A DNA stretch of 25,079 bases, from NCBI GenBank assembly GCA_910586485.1, contig CAJUIA010000045.1, positions 1-25,079 on the forward strand, given 5' to 3'. A model generated the notes under the pieces. The model was not told where the DNA came from. It did not search any database and saw only the letters and a list, made by a program, of their open reading frames with translations. Made by a program: the position numbers and the translations under genes. Below are positions 8,186-16,466 of this stretch, in pieces. Positions within the stretch are counted from its first letter, which is position 1. Every line of letters starts with the position of its first letter. Source of the DNA: an uncultured Acetatifactor sp. GTDB taxonomy: Bacteria > Bacillota > Clostridia > Lachnospirales > Lachnospiraceae.

Positions 8186-8463
8186 GAGGTAATCAGTCTT
8201 TGGGGAAAAGGGGAAGCAGACAAGAAGTCATTGCGGAAAATATATAAAAGTACAGGCAGAAAAGGAAAGCAGGAAAAAGAAAGTCGAAGCCGAAATAGAG
8301 CATGATAAATAAAAAGTCGAAAAAACATGAAAGCAAGCAGGAAACAAAAAGCGGAAACGAAAGGTCGGGAAAGAGAAGCTTGGAAAAAGTGAAAAGTACA
8401 GGGGAAAGAGCGAATAATTAAAAAATGAAGAGCAACCATACAGAGGAAAGGAAGGACAGCAGG
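8186..8463 (+). other. Purine-rich intergenic stretch
   Basis: These 278 bases are strongly biased to A and G on the plus strand and hold no ORF with a plausible start. AAAAGTACAGG occurs twice (8246 and 8391). I see no convincing terminator or promoter, so the DUF2975 gene may be reached by read-through. The bias matches that of the repeat-rich 5' end of the next gene, so this may be decayed coding repeat. Confidence 0.4.
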
Positions 8464-9090
8464 ATGAAGGAAAACCAGGTCAAAGAAAACCAGGTCAAAG
8501 AAAACCAGGTCAAAGAAAACCAGGTCAAAGAAAATCAGGTCAAAGAAAATCAGACTAAGGGGAATAAAAGAGCCTCCGGGGAGCTTACAATGTCTGCGGC
8601 AGAGCAGGAGGATTCCGGAAAGCCCGCAAGCTCTTTGGCAGGTCGAAGACTGACCTGGACGAAGGTGACAAAGTTTCTTCTGGACTTTATGTTCTTTGGC
8701 GGGATTTTGGTAACGGCGTCCCTGCCCTGGAGTATCAGGTGGATCGGACAACAGCTGCCGAAGCTGATTTGGCATTATGAAGAATCGGTCATAATTTATT
8801 TTGTGCTGGGAATTGCGGCGGAGAAGCTGCTTTGGGAGCTGCGGAAAATCTTTAAGACGGTACTTGTGGGAAATTGCTTTGTCCGTGAGAATGTGGTCAG
8901 TCTGCAGAAAATGGGAAATTGGAGCTTTTTCATTGCCCTGATGGCAGGGGTCAGAAGCGTTGTGTATATGACGATAGCCATGGGAGTAGTGATTCTTGTT
9001 TTCCTGATTGCCGGGCTGTTCAGCAAGGTGCTGAGCTTTGTGTTTGAACAGGCGGTAGACTACAAGGAAGAGACAGACTGGACCATATAG
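8464..9090 (+). CDS. DUF2975 membrane protein with KENQV repeat tail
   Basis: A 208-residue protein. Residues 2-31 are six copies of a KENQV pentapeptide, residues 32-60 a polar linker, and the rest a four-helix membrane domain typical of DUF2975 (helices near residues 68-90, 105-122, 150-172 and 176-198). Function of the family is not established; it is usually found with a small YozG-like HTH gene, as here 9 bases downstream. The start at 8464 has GGAAAGGAAGG upstream at 9-base spacing, better than the in-frame ATG at 8425, which has none. The charged repeat tail is not a normal part of the family. Confidence 0.85.
   Translation: MKENQVKENQVKENQVKENQVKENQVKENQTKGNKRASGELTMSAAEQEDSGKPASSLAGRRLTWTKVTKFLLDFMFFGGILVTASLPWSIRWIGQQLPKLIWHYEESVIIYFVLGIAAEKLLWELRKIFKTVLVGNCFVRENVVSLQKMGNWSFFIALMAGVRSVVYMTIAMGVVILVFLIAGLFSKVLSFVFEQAVDYKEETDWTI
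8467..8556 (+). repeat. Six tandem 15-bp repeats coding KENQV
   Basis: Unit AAAGAAAACCAGGTC. Copies 2-4 are identical, copy 1 differs by one base (AAGGAA), copies 5 and 6 by AAT for AAC, and copy 6 also at its end. Near identity at synonymous positions shows recent expansion by slippage. The unit keeps the frame, so copy-number change would alter only tail length. Confidence 0.95.
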
Positions 9091-9099
9091 GAGGGCACT

Positions 9100-9318
9100 A
9101 TGGGGATCATTGTAAATTTGGACGTGATGATGGCAAAGCGTAAGATGAGCCTGACGGATCTGGCCGGCAAGGTGGACCTTACGTTGGCAAATCTGTCTAT
9201 CTTAAAAAACAATAAGGCAAGAGCAATACGGTTTTCCACCCTGGAGGCGATCTGTAAGGCCCTGGACTGCCAACCGGGGGATATACTGGAGTATACAGAA
9301 GGCGAAAAGATTTTCTAA
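9100..9318 (+). CDS. Small Cro/CI-type HTH regulator (YozG-like)
   Basis: A 72-residue single-domain helix-turn-helix protein: NLDVMMAKRKMSLTDLAGKV followed by LTLANLSILKNNKARAIRFSTLEAICKALDCQPGDILEY, the YozG/YdaS-like layout that accompanies DUF2975 proteins in Firmicutes. GGAGG lies 7 bases before the ATG. It sits 9 bases after the DUF2975 gene and 58 bases before DUF4173, so the three are probably one transcript. Likely a local autoregulator; the inverted repeat at 6601-6634 is a candidate site. Confidence 0.92.
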   Translation: MGIIVNLDVMMAKRKMSLTDLAGKVDLTLANLSILKNNKARAIRFSTLEAICKALDCQPGDILEYTEGEKIF

Positions 9319-9376
9319 GCGGTCAAAAAATGCCCGCTGGAAAGGAGTCAGCGAAAACCAGCGAAAGGAGCAGAAT

Positions 9377-11173
9377 ATGACGGGAGCGGAGCAAAATATC
9401 TGGGCGGAGCCCGGCACAGCAGGGAAGACGGGAAGCGAGGAAAGCGGAGTGCCGATGACCGTTCTTGACGGGGCGGGGAAACAGGAGCCAAAGCCGGAAA
9501 AAGAGACGGAAGAGACAAAGCGCATGAAAGAAAGATTTGGTTTTTTCGGTCCGGCGGCATTTCTCTATGCGGTGTTTTATACCTTTTGCATGTATAAAAA
9601 CGGATCGGGGGTGACATTCCCTTTTTTCGTGGCAGGCAGCCTCTTGTTTTTATGCTTATCGCTTGCAAAACTGGAGACTACCTTAAAAAAAGGAAGCGTC
9701 TATTACATGGCAGCCATAGTGCTGCTGGGAATTTCCACTTTTTGCACAGATGACGGCAGGATCATCTTTTTGAATAAACTGGGCATTTTTCTGCTGATGA
9801 TGAGTCTGCTGCTGAAGCAGTATTTTGACACGTCGAAATGGGGGCCGGGGAAGTTTCTGAGCAGCATTTTCAGGCTTATTTTCGGCGTTGGAGGCGTGGC
9901 GGCGGAGCCCTTTCGGGACGGGGCCGAATGCTGGGCAAATTACCGGAGGGAAAAAGGCGGCAAGGCCGACGGGCGAATCTGGGCAGTGGGACTTGGGCTG
10001 CTGGCGGGAATTCCGCTGCTGCTTGTGGTACTGTTACTTCTTTCCAGTGCGGATGCGCTGTTTCGGCAGATGGCAGAGCGGCTTCTGGGCGGTATCCGGC
10101 TTGACAATGTGATGAATATTGCCGCCCGCATCCTGTTAATGTTTCTGGCAGCATATTGCTTGACAGCATTTCTCTGCAAAAAGAAAATAGATGAGGAAGT
10201 GAAGGACCGAAGGTCGGGGGAGCCTGTGCTGGCAATCACGGTGACAGGGATGCTGACGGCGCTGTATCTTGTGTTCTCCGTTGTTCAGATCAACGGATTG
10301 TTTCTGGGAAGGATGCAGCTGCCGGAGGGGTATACTTATGCGGCATATGCCAGAGAAGGATTTTTTCAGCTGCTGACAGTCAGCCTTTTAAATCTGGTGA
10401 TCGTGCTGGTGTGCCTGTGTTATTTTAAAAGCAGCAAGGTGTTGAAAACAGTACTGACAATAATGTCAGTCTGCACTTATATTATGATTGCTTCCAGCGC
10501 CATGCGGATGGTAATGTACGTTCGGAGCTATTATCTGACTTTTTTAAGAGTGCTGGTGTTTTGGGGACTGGCCCTGCTGGCAGTGTTGTTTGCAGGGGTA
10601 ATGATTCATATTTTCAGGGAAAAATTTCACCTGTTCCGCTACTGTGTGGCAGTAGTGACGGTAATGTATCTGGCGCTGTCCTTTGCTCATCCGGATTATC
10701 TGATTGCCAGAATCAACCTGGCAAATGTTTCGGGCGATGATGGCAGCAATATATTTCACAATGAAAATGGCGGTATTGTAGAAAATGTCAACAACAGCGA
10801 TACAGACAATGCCAACAATAATGATTATGTCAATGTCAACAGTAAAAATGTTGGCATGAAAAAAGAAGCGGAGACAGGAACAGGGTATCAAGATTACTGG
10901 TATCTGAGCGGGCTTTGTGCCGACGCGGCTCCGGTGCTGGTGCCATGTATGGAAAGTATGGGCTATGATATGAAGGCATGGACGGCAGATGAGACGCCAG
11001 TGGAATACGGCAAAAGGGTGAACAGCGGAAAAACAGTCGGTTATCCGGCGAATGCCTTCGGGTATGTCTGGATGGAAAAAATGGAACGACGGGCTGAGGA
11101 TCTAAACTGGCGCACCTTTAACCTGTCCAGGTATTGGATGATTCGACTGTTTGGGCGGGCGGCAGGTAAGTGA
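9377..11173 (+). CDS. DUF4173-type polytopic membrane protein
   Basis: A 598-residue protein with a polar N-terminal tail (about 50 residues), roughly ten membrane helices between residues 52 and 450, and a soluble C-terminal part (DYWYLSGLCADAAPVL...). The segment YTYAAYAREGFFQLLTVSLLNLVIVL matches the recognisable core of DUF4173 (related to DUF4153). Between the last helix and the C-terminal part, about residues 459-495, lies an Asn/Asp/Val-rich repeat (VENVNNSDTDNANNNDYVNV) that looks inserted. AAAGGAG precedes the start by 6 bases. Molecular function is unknown; adjacency to DUF2975 and its HTH gene is a recurrent arrangement in Firmicutes and suggests a shared membrane role. Confidence 0.85.
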   Translation: MTGAEQNIWAEPGTAGKTGSEESGVPMTVLDGAGKQEPKPEKETEETKRMKERFGFFGPAAFLYAVFYTFCMYKNGSGVTFPFFVAGSLLFLCLSLAKLETTLKKGSVYYMAAIVLLGISTFCTDDGRIIFLNKLGIFLLMMSLLLKQYFDTSKWGPGKFLSSIFRLIFGVGGVAAEPFRDGAECWANYRREKGGKADGRIWAVGLGLLAGIPLLLVVLLLLSSADALFRQMAERLLGGIRLDNVMNIAARILLMFLAAYCLTAFLCKKKIDEEVKDRRSGEPVLAITVTGMLTALYLVFSVVQINGLFLGRMQLPEGYTYAAYAREGFFQLLTVSLLNLVIVLVCLCYFKSSKVLKTVLTIMSVCTYIMIASSAMRMVMYVRSYYLTFLRVLVFWGLALLAVLFAGVMIHIFREKFHLFRYCVAVVTVMYLALSFAHPDYLIARINLANVSGDDGSNIFHNENGGIVENVNNSDTDNANNNDYVNVNSKNVGMKKEAETGTGYQDYWYLSGLCADAAPVLVPCMESMGYDMKAWTADETPVEYGKRVNSGKTVGYPANAFGYVWMEKMERRAEDLNWRTFNLSRYWMIRLFGRAAGK

Positions 11174-11288
11174 AAAAAACTGCAGCAAGTTGAAGAGGTA
11201 TGGAATGGAACGCAAATACGGATTATGAAGTTGTTACGGTTAGAGCTAACATACTGCGCATTAAATTTTTACATATATTTGGCCGGTA

Positions 11289-12650
11289 TTAGGCCGGCCG
11301 GGAGCCGGCCTTCGGCAGCTTCCTGACAGTGACGATATAGCTGATGACCAGTATCATGTCAGCGCCCAGCCAGGCGGCAATCTCCGCGAAGAAGATTCCC
11401 ACTTCCCCAACCGCCAGAGGCAGCAGCAGCGCCGTGGAGGTACGCATGGCGAATTCCCCGATGCCGGACAGCATGGGAAGCAGCGTGTTGCCCATGCCTT
11501 GAATGGCGGAGCGGACAACATGCAGAATGTATAAAACCGGCAGGCAGATGCTCATGACTGCCAGGTAGAAATAGGCGATTTCCATGGTTTTTTCTACTTC
11601 CTCCGGCGTGCCGGAGATGAAGCAGCCAAGAATCAGCCGGCCAAATATCAGCATGACAATGGCAATGCAGACAGAAGTAACCAGTGCCAGTCCCAAAGCG
11701 GAGCGCATTCCTTTACGGATGCGGTCCGTTTTTCCGGCACCCAGATTCTGACCCACATAAGTAATCATGGCGTAGCCGTAGGAGGTGGCGGCGATTTCCA
11801 GCAGGCCGTAAAGTTTGTTGGTGGCGGTGAATCCGGCGATAAAGAGAACGCCGACGCCGTTGACTACAAACTGAACGATCATGCCCCCGATGGCAATGAT
11901 GCAGTTCTGGAAGGCCATGGGGAAGCCAAGCATTAACAGCCTGCCAAACAGTCCCTGCTCCGGGCGGAAGTCTTCTTTGTCAAACTTCATGATCTGAATT
12001 TTGGAGATATGATACAGGCAGTAAACCCCCGACACCAGCTGGGCGATCAGAGTGGCTGCGGCAGCTCCGGCAATGCCCCAGTGGAAAACCATTACAAAAA
12101 GCAGGTCCAGAACGATATTGGTCAGGGAAGCCACCACCATAGCATAAAGAGGCGTCTGCCCGTCTCCCAGAGAACGCAGGATACAGGCAAAAAGATTGTA
12201 TGCCATGACGATGGGGATGCCCAGAAACATAATGCGTAGATACAGGAGGGTATCGCCCAGAATATCTGCGGGAGTCTGCAGCAGCAGGAGCACAGGCCGG
12301 GCGATCAGTTGTCCGGCGGCAACCAGCAAAAGGGCAAAGACCGCCGAGAGGATACCGGAGCTGCAAATGATTTTTCGCAGCCGATGAAAATTTTCCGCGC
12401 CGAATTCCTGTGCCATGAGGATGGCAAAGCCCTGGGTGAAGCCCTGAATGATTCCCAGCATCATCCAGTTCAGCCAGTCTGAGGCTCCCAGAGCGGCCAG
12501 TGCGCCCACGCCCAGAAATTTGCCCACGACGGCAGTGTCCACCACCGTATAAAGCTGCTGAAACACATTGCCCGCCATCAGCGGCAGGGCAAAGGTCAAT
12601 ATTAACTTACCGGGTTTTCCCTCGGTCATGCTCTTGATATGAGATGCCAT
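11289..12650 (-). CDS. MATE family efflux transporter (first)
   Basis: A 453-residue, 12-helix MATE transporter, expected to export organic cations or drugs against Na+ or H+. The N-terminus MTEGKPGKLILTFALPLMAG is the typical opening of clostridial YoeA/NorM-like members, with FQQLYTVVDTAVVGKFLG in helix 2 and the usual internal duplication. An in-frame ATG at 12713 exists but has no ribosome site; ATG 12650 has GGAGA 10 bases upstream and leaves a short MASHIKS leader. The gene lies back to back with an XRE stub and is convergent with the DUF4173 gene. Its GC-rich 3' end (KAGSRPA stop) overlaps a GGCCGG/CCGGCC hairpin near 11281-11310. Confidence 0.93.
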   Translation of the reverse strand: MASHIKSMTEGKPGKLILTFALPLMAGNVFQQLYTVVDTAVVGKFLGVGALAALGASDWLNWMMLGIIQGFTQGFAILMAQEFGAENFHRLRKIICSSGILSAVFALLLVAAGQLIARPVLLLLQTPADILGDTLLYLRIMFLGIPIVMAYNLFACILRSLGDGQTPLYAMVVASLTNIVLDLLFVMVFHWGIAGAAAATLIAQLVSGVYCLYHISKIQIMKFDKEDFRPEQGLFGRLLMLGFPMAFQNCIIAIGGMIVQFVVNGVGVLFIAGFTATNKLYGLLEIAATSYGYAMITYVGQNLGAGKTDRIRKGMRSALGLALVTSVCIAIVMLIFGRLILGCFISGTPEEVEKTMEIAYFYLAVMSICLPVLYILHVVRSAIQGMGNTLLPMLSGIGEFAMRTSTALLLPLAVGEVGIFFAEIAAWLGADMILVISYIVTVRKLPKAGSRPA

Positions 12651-12785
12651 GCTTTCACTTTCTCCATTTATGGGCAGCGCTGTGAAATGGGTACTCTGCT
12701 GCCGTTTTTTCATTCTAACTATATCAAAAATCTGCGGAAAAGCAAGATAATTCTGGAAATCCCGACAGCGGGCGGATCGGGAAAC

Positions 12786-12814
12786 TTGACAATTTTCTTA
12801 TTTATGAATAAGGT
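12786..12814 (+). promoter_or_regulatory. Possible promoter with small dyad before the XRE stub
   Basis: TTGACA at 12786-12791 is a perfect -35, but the -10 at 17-bp spacing (TAAGGT, 12809-12814) is weak. CTTATT/AATAAG (12797-12802, 12807-12812) forms a 16-bp dyad in the spacer, as expected for autoregulation by an XRE protein. Confidence 0.4.
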
Positions 12815-12960
12815 AATTATATAGGGGTATGGAAAGGCGGTTTTGGGGAATATGCTGTTGATCGGAGCAAAGATACAGGAATATCGGAAAAGGCAGGGCC
12901 TGAGCCAGGAGGAATTTGCGGCAAGGGTCGGCGTGACAAGGCAGGCGGCAGACGCTGGCG

Positions 12961-13020
12961 GTCCTTTTTGCGCATCTTTTAAATGGCAGGCTGATTCCTT
13001 GACACTTTTGCAAAAAGGAC
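12961..13020. repeat. Exact 11-bp inverted repeat bracketing the -35
   Basis: GTCCTTTTTGC (12961-12971) and GCAAAAAGGAC (13010-13020) are exact reverse complements separated by 38 bases. The right arm fills most of the spacer of the promoter at 12999-13026. It may be a two-site operator or a DNA hairpin associated with the deletion that cut the XRE gene. Confidence 0.6.
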
Positions 13021-13026
13021 TAAAAT
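12999..13026 (+). promoter_or_regulatory. Strong promoter of the ATPase-MATE operon
   Basis: Perfect -35 TTGACA (12999-13004), 16-bp spacer, -10 TAAAAT (13021-13026). Transcription would start near 13033, which supports ATG 13069 rather than ATG 13042 as the start of the next gene. Confidence 0.8.
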
Positions 13027-13068
13027 AATAAGTAGGGTTTTATGCTTAAGGAAAGGCGGAATCAGAAA

Positions 13069-14811
13069 ATGAAAACAGCGGCGGAACTGCAGACACTGCT
13101 GCGGCAGATAGACCATAAGAGCTATCCCGCATACAAGGATACAAGAGGAAAATATCAGTTTCAGCAATATGTGCTGTCCATAGACCATGTACAGGGGGAT
13201 CCCTTTGCGGCGCCCTCCAAGGTCAGCATCATCGTGCCGGGAAAGGTAGCGGGATTTGACGGGAAGTGCTATGACAGTAATGTCAGAAAGATTGCTTTTC
13301 AGGATTTTCTGCTGCGGAGAATGGCGGCAAAGATCAAGGACTATTCTTTTAAGGCAAAGGGCTCCGGCAAAAGCGGTCTTCTGGGCATCAGCCATCCGGG
13401 CCAGGAGATATTGGAGCGCAGCGCCTGCACGGTAAATACGGCCAATGGAGAACTGACGGTGCGTATGGAAATCGGATTTCCTGCCAACGGCCGTACCATC
13501 AATTCGGGAGAGCTTGGCAAGATATTATTTGATTTTCTGCCCCTGTGCGTAAGGCAGACGCTGCTATCCTCCACCTGCCCCAAGGACAGTCTGGAGAAGG
13601 TGCTGTTTTTGGCGGATGACCAACAGTATATCAGGGAGGAACTGAAAAAGAGGGATCTGGTGGCCTTTGTGGCAAACGGCGCCATTTTGCCCAGGAAATC
13701 CGGGGTATCCTCCCTGCCCATGAAGGAGGCGGTGGCCTTTCAGAGCCCTGCTTCCATGGAGGTGGTTTTGGAGCTGCCACATCATGGGAAGCTTACGGGC
13801 ATGGGGATGAAAAAGGGCGTGACTTTGATTGTTGGCGGCGGGTATCACGGGAAATCAACCCTGTTGGAGGCGTTGGAGCTGGGAGTATATAATCATATTG
13901 CCGGGGACGGCAGGGAGTATGTGATTACGGATAACACAGCCATGAAGCTGCGGGCGGAGGACGGCAGGAGCATCCAGAAGACGGATATTTCCATGTTTAT
14001 CCGCAATCTGCCAAACGGCAGGGATACCAAATGCTTTTACACGGAGGATGCCAGCGGCAGTACCTCTCAGGCGGCCAATACGGTGGAGGCCATGGAAGCG
14101 GGAGCGGGAGTATTCCTGATCGACGAGGATACCAGCGCCACGAACTTCATGATCCGTGACGAGCTGATGCAGCGGGTGGTAAGCCGGGATGTGGAGCCGA
14201 TTATCCCTTTTATTGACAAGGTGCGGGAGCTGTATGAGGATTACGGTATTTCTACCATCCTGGTGGCGGGCAGCTGCGGCTCTTATTTTCACAAAGCGGA
14301 CTGCATTGTGCAGATGAATAAGTATCAGCCTGTGGAAATCACGGAATTTGCCAAAAAGGAGGCCGAGAGTTACCCTTATCTTCTGGGAGCCGCTGACAAG
14401 TCGGCAAAGCCGGATTATGGCAGGGTGGTAAAAAAAGACATGGCTTTTGCCAAGGATGACCGGATTAAGATGAGAACGGACGGCGTGGACGGCTTTTCCA
14501 TTAACCGGGAAGAGGTGGACCTGCGTTATGTGGAGCAGCTGGTGGATTCCGAACAGGTGACAGCACTGTCATATATGATTAAAAGCATGAAGCTTCATGA
14601 GTTTGACGGCAGGAAGACCTTGGGTCAGGCTGTGGAGAATATGTATAACCGTATCGGCGAGAAAGGCTTTTCTGCCTTCTGCGGAGGCGGACAGGGACGG
14701 GGCGGAGAAGATACAGGCTCCCTTCCCGGCAATCTTGCCATGCCGAGAAAGCAGGAACTGTACGCTGCTTTGAATCGGTGTCGGGAGTTGATTCAGATAC
14801 AAAGGGATTGA
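13069..14811 (+). CDS. ABC-class ATPase of the COG3044 type
   Basis: A 580-residue soluble protein of the 'predicted ATPase of the ABC class' family (Pfam ABC_ATPase, related to the RNA-associated MRB1590 of trypanosomes). An N-terminal domain of about 240 residues (YQFQQYVLSIDHVQGDPFAAPS...) precedes the nucleotide-binding core. Walker A is GGGYHGKST (residues 256-264), a signature-like ASGSTSQAA stretch comes before Walker B GVFLIDED (about 348-355), and a C-terminal domain follows. There are no membrane helices and no permease partner, so it is not a transporter subunit. RNA- or nucleic acid-related function is known only by analogy. AGGAAAGGCGG precedes ATG 13069 at about 10 bases. It is followed 16 bases later by a MATE gene in the same transcript. 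Confidence 0.92.
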   Translation: MKTAAELQTLLRQIDHKSYPAYKDTRGKYQFQQYVLSIDHVQGDPFAAPSKVSIIVPGKVAGFDGKCYDSNVRKIAFQDFLLRRMAAKIKDYSFKAKGSGKSGLLGISHPGQEILERSACTVNTANGELTVRMEIGFPANGRTINSGELGKILFDFLPLCVRQTLLSSTCPKDSLEKVLFLADDQQYIREELKKRDLVAFVANGAILPRKSGVSSLPMKEAVAFQSPASMEVVLELPHHGKLTGMGMKKGVTLIVGGGYHGKSTLLEALELGVYNHIAGDGREYVITDNTAMKLRAEDGRSIQKTDISMFIRNLPNGRDTKCFYTEDASGSTSQAANTVEAMEAGAGVFLIDEDTSATNFMIRDELMQRVVSRDVEPIIPFIDKVRELYEDYGISTILVAGSCGSYFHKADCIVQMNKYQPVEITEFAKKEAESYPYLLGAADKSAKPDYGRVVKKDMAFAKDDRIKMRTDGVDGFSINREEVDLRYVEQLVDSEQVTALSYMIKSMKLHEFDGRKTLGQAVENMYNRIGEKGFSAFCGGGQGRGGEDTGSLPGNLAMPRKQELYAALNRCRELIQIQRD

Positions 14812-14827
14812 AAGTGGGGAGGGTCTT

Positions 14828-16213
14828 ATGAACGTGCGCAGTATGGACCAGCAGGAGAAGGTAGCTTACATGCTTAGCGAGCCGGTGCCCCGTCTGGTCT
14901 GCCAGATGGCGGTGCCTACTATCATCAGTATGCTGGTGACTTCCTTTTATAACATGGTGGATACCTTTTTTGTGGGAAAGCTCAATACCCAGGCTACGGC
15001 GGCGGTGGGCGTGGTCTTTTCAGTGATGGCGTTTATTCAGGCCTTCGGATTCTTCTTTGGACATGGTTCAGGAAATTTTATTTCCCGGAAGCTGGGGGCC
15101 GGAGAGTTTGAAGAGTCAAACCGCATGGCGGCAGTGGGCTTTTTTACGGCTTTCTTTGCGGGAGTAATCGCGGGGGCTTTAGGAATCATTTTCCTGACGC
15201 CGCTGGCGAAGGTGCTGGGATCCACTCCCACGATTCTGCCCTATACGAAAGATTATCTGCGGATTATCTTGATTGGCTGTCCTTTTATGATGTCTTCGTT
15301 GGTGCTGAATAATCAGCTTCGCTTTCAGGGCAGCGCGTCTTATGCCATGGTGGGAATCGTCACCGGGGCGGTGCTGAATATTGTGCTGGATCCCCTGTTG
15401 ATCTTTGTCTTTGATATGGAAGTGGCAGGAGCGGCGCTGGCTACGGTGGTGAGTCAGGTGGTCAGCTTTGTAATCCTCTTTTTCATGAGCAGAAAGGGGG
15501 GCAACATCCGCATTGAATTTAAAAATTTTAAGCCCTCATGGATGCTCTACTGGGAAATGTTTAAAGGCGGCATTCCCTCCCTTTGCAGACAGGGACTTGC
15601 CAGTATCGCTCAGATCTGTTTAAATCGCGCTGCCGGTACATATGGCGGGGATTTCAGCGACGCGGCCATAGCCGCTCTGTCCATTGTAGGGCGTGTTTCC
15701 ATGTTTGCCAATTCCGCGCTGATCGGTTTTGGTCAGGGATTTCAGCCGGTGTGCGGTATGAATTACGGGGCAAAACATTATTCCAGGGTGCGGGAGGCTT
15801 TCCGCTTCTGTGTAAAATATGCGGCGGTTTTTCTGATTGTGGTATCCGTGGCGGGGTTTGTGTTTGCAGAGCCGTTGGTAACCTTGTTCCGTAAGGAAGA
15901 CGGGGACGTGATCCGCATTGGTACATTGGCCCTGCGGCTGCAATGTCTGGTGTTCCCGCTGAACGCCTGGATCGTCATGTGCAATATGATGCTTCAGTCC
16001 ATCGGCAAGGCCGCTAAGGCCTCCTTTGTGGCTGCCGCCAGGCAGGGAATTTTCTTTATCCCCCTGATTTATATCCTCCCGGCATTTTTCGGACTGCTGG
16101 GGGTGCAGATGTGCCAGACCTGGTCGGATGTCTGCTCGTTTCTGCTGTCCGTGCCGTTAGGGATCAGCGTACTGCGGGAGATGAAAGCGCAGGAGCAACA
16201 GTTCGGCCTTTAA
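14828..16213 (+). CDS. MATE family efflux transporter (second, MepA-like)
   Basis: A 461-residue, 12-helix MATE exporter of the MepA-like group, with the early motif VPTIISMLVTSFYNMVDTFF and the second-half counterpart GIPSLCRQGLASIAQ. It differs clearly from the first MATE protein, so the two are not recent duplicates. GGGGAGGG ends 4-5 bases before the ATG. Only 16 bases separate it from the ABC-class ATPase gene, so both depend on the promoter at 12999. Substrate unknown. Confidence 0.94.
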   Translation: MNVRSMDQQEKVAYMLSEPVPRLVCQMAVPTIISMLVTSFYNMVDTFFVGKLNTQATAAVGVVFSVMAFIQAFGFFFGHGSGNFISRKLGAGEFEESNRMAAVGFFTAFFAGVIAGALGIIFLTPLAKVLGSTPTILPYTKDYLRIILIGCPFMMSSLVLNNQLRFQGSASYAMVGIVTGAVLNIVLDPLLIFVFDMEVAGAALATVVSQVVSFVILFFMSRKGGNIRIEFKNFKPSWMLYWEMFKGGIPSLCRQGLASIAQICLNRAAGTYGGDFSDAAIAALSIVGRVSMFANSALIGFGQGFQPVCGMNYGAKHYSRVREAFRFCVKYAAVFLIVVSVAGFVFAEPLVTLFRKEDGDVIRIGTLALRLQCLVFPLNAWIVMCNMMLQSIGKAAKASFVAAARQGIFFIPLIYILPAFFGLLGVQMCQTWSDVCSFLLSVPLGISVLREMKAQEQQFGL

Positions 16214-16308
16214 CAGCCTGACGGCGGCAGCCGCCTGTTACCTGCTTGCCGGGAAGGTTGAACTGTAGCGCATGGTTGTCAGCCGGAGTCGCAAAAGGAA
16301 ACTGAATA

Positions 16309-16337
16309 TTGCAATCTGTTTCTGCATATGCTATAAT
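16309..16337 (+). promoter_or_regulatory. Promoter of antitoxin RNA B
   Basis: -35 TTGCAA (16309-16314), 17-bp spacer, perfect -10 TATAAT (16332-16337). The 17-mer GCATATGCTATAATGCC that spans the -10 recurs exactly, on the other strand, in the promoter of antitoxin RNA A near 24751-24767. Confidence 0.85.
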
Positions 16338-16343
16338 GCCAGC

Positions 16344-16414
16344 AGGCAAAACGATATGAATAGTCCACGCAGGACGACAACGAAAAGCCCCGGTGCTGCT
16401 ACACTGGGGCTTTT
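16344..16414 (+). ncRNA. Antisense RNA, antitoxin of type I module B
   Basis: A predicted transcript of about 70 nucleotides from the promoter at 16309-16337 to the terminator at 16383-16414. Its 5' half (16348-16375, AAACGATATGAA then TCCACGCAGGAC) is an imperfect direct copy of the complement of the toxin start region (16533-16560), so it can base-pair with the toxin mRNA over the start codon. The 3' half is also complementary to the toxin mRNA because both use the same terminator. Size and layout match RNA II of the par locus of plasmid pAD1. Ends are inferred from promoter and terminator positions. Confidence 0.78.
16383..16414. terminator. Shared bidirectional terminator of module B
   Basis: AAAAGCCCCGGTG (16383-16395) pairs with CACTGGGGCTTTT (16402-16414), 12 of 13 positions plus a wobble, with a 6-base loop. 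A and T tracts on the two flanks let it stop the antitoxin RNA on the plus strand and the toxin mRNA on the minus strand. Confidence 0.85.
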
Positions 16415-16466
16415 CTATTCCCAATTTTGGCAATGGCAGGGCTTAAAGCCATAGGCTAGTTACCGA

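Larger units (their letters stand above)
12852..13028 (+). pseudogene. Truncated XRE-family regulator stub
   Basis: The start MLLIGAKIQEYRKRQGLSQE followed by EFAARVGVTRQA is the first two-thirds of a standard HTH_3 domain. Family members continue VSKWE plus the rest of the recognition region; here the frame instead reads ADAGGPFCASF... to a stop at 13028. The second half of the DNA-binding domain and any C-terminal domain are missing, so a deletion ending near 12945-12950 is likely. The stop overlaps the -10 of the next promoter. A purine-rich site (GGAAAGGCGG) precedes the start. Confidence 0.7.

Noticed and set aside
8065..8775. Minus-strand frame with tandem FFDLV repeats, resembling a membrane protein
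   Set aside because: It is the mirror of the KENQV repeat and the purine-rich gap; the plus-strand DUF2975 and DUF6688 genes explain the region.
11281..11310. GGCCGG/CCGGCC hairpin as terminator of the convergent DUF4173 and MATE genes
   Set aside because: Neither strand has a U tract directly after the stem, so termination there is not supported.
12651..12713. N-terminal extension of the first MATE protein to ATG 12713
   Set aside because: No ribosome site precedes it and the extra residues are not seen in the family.
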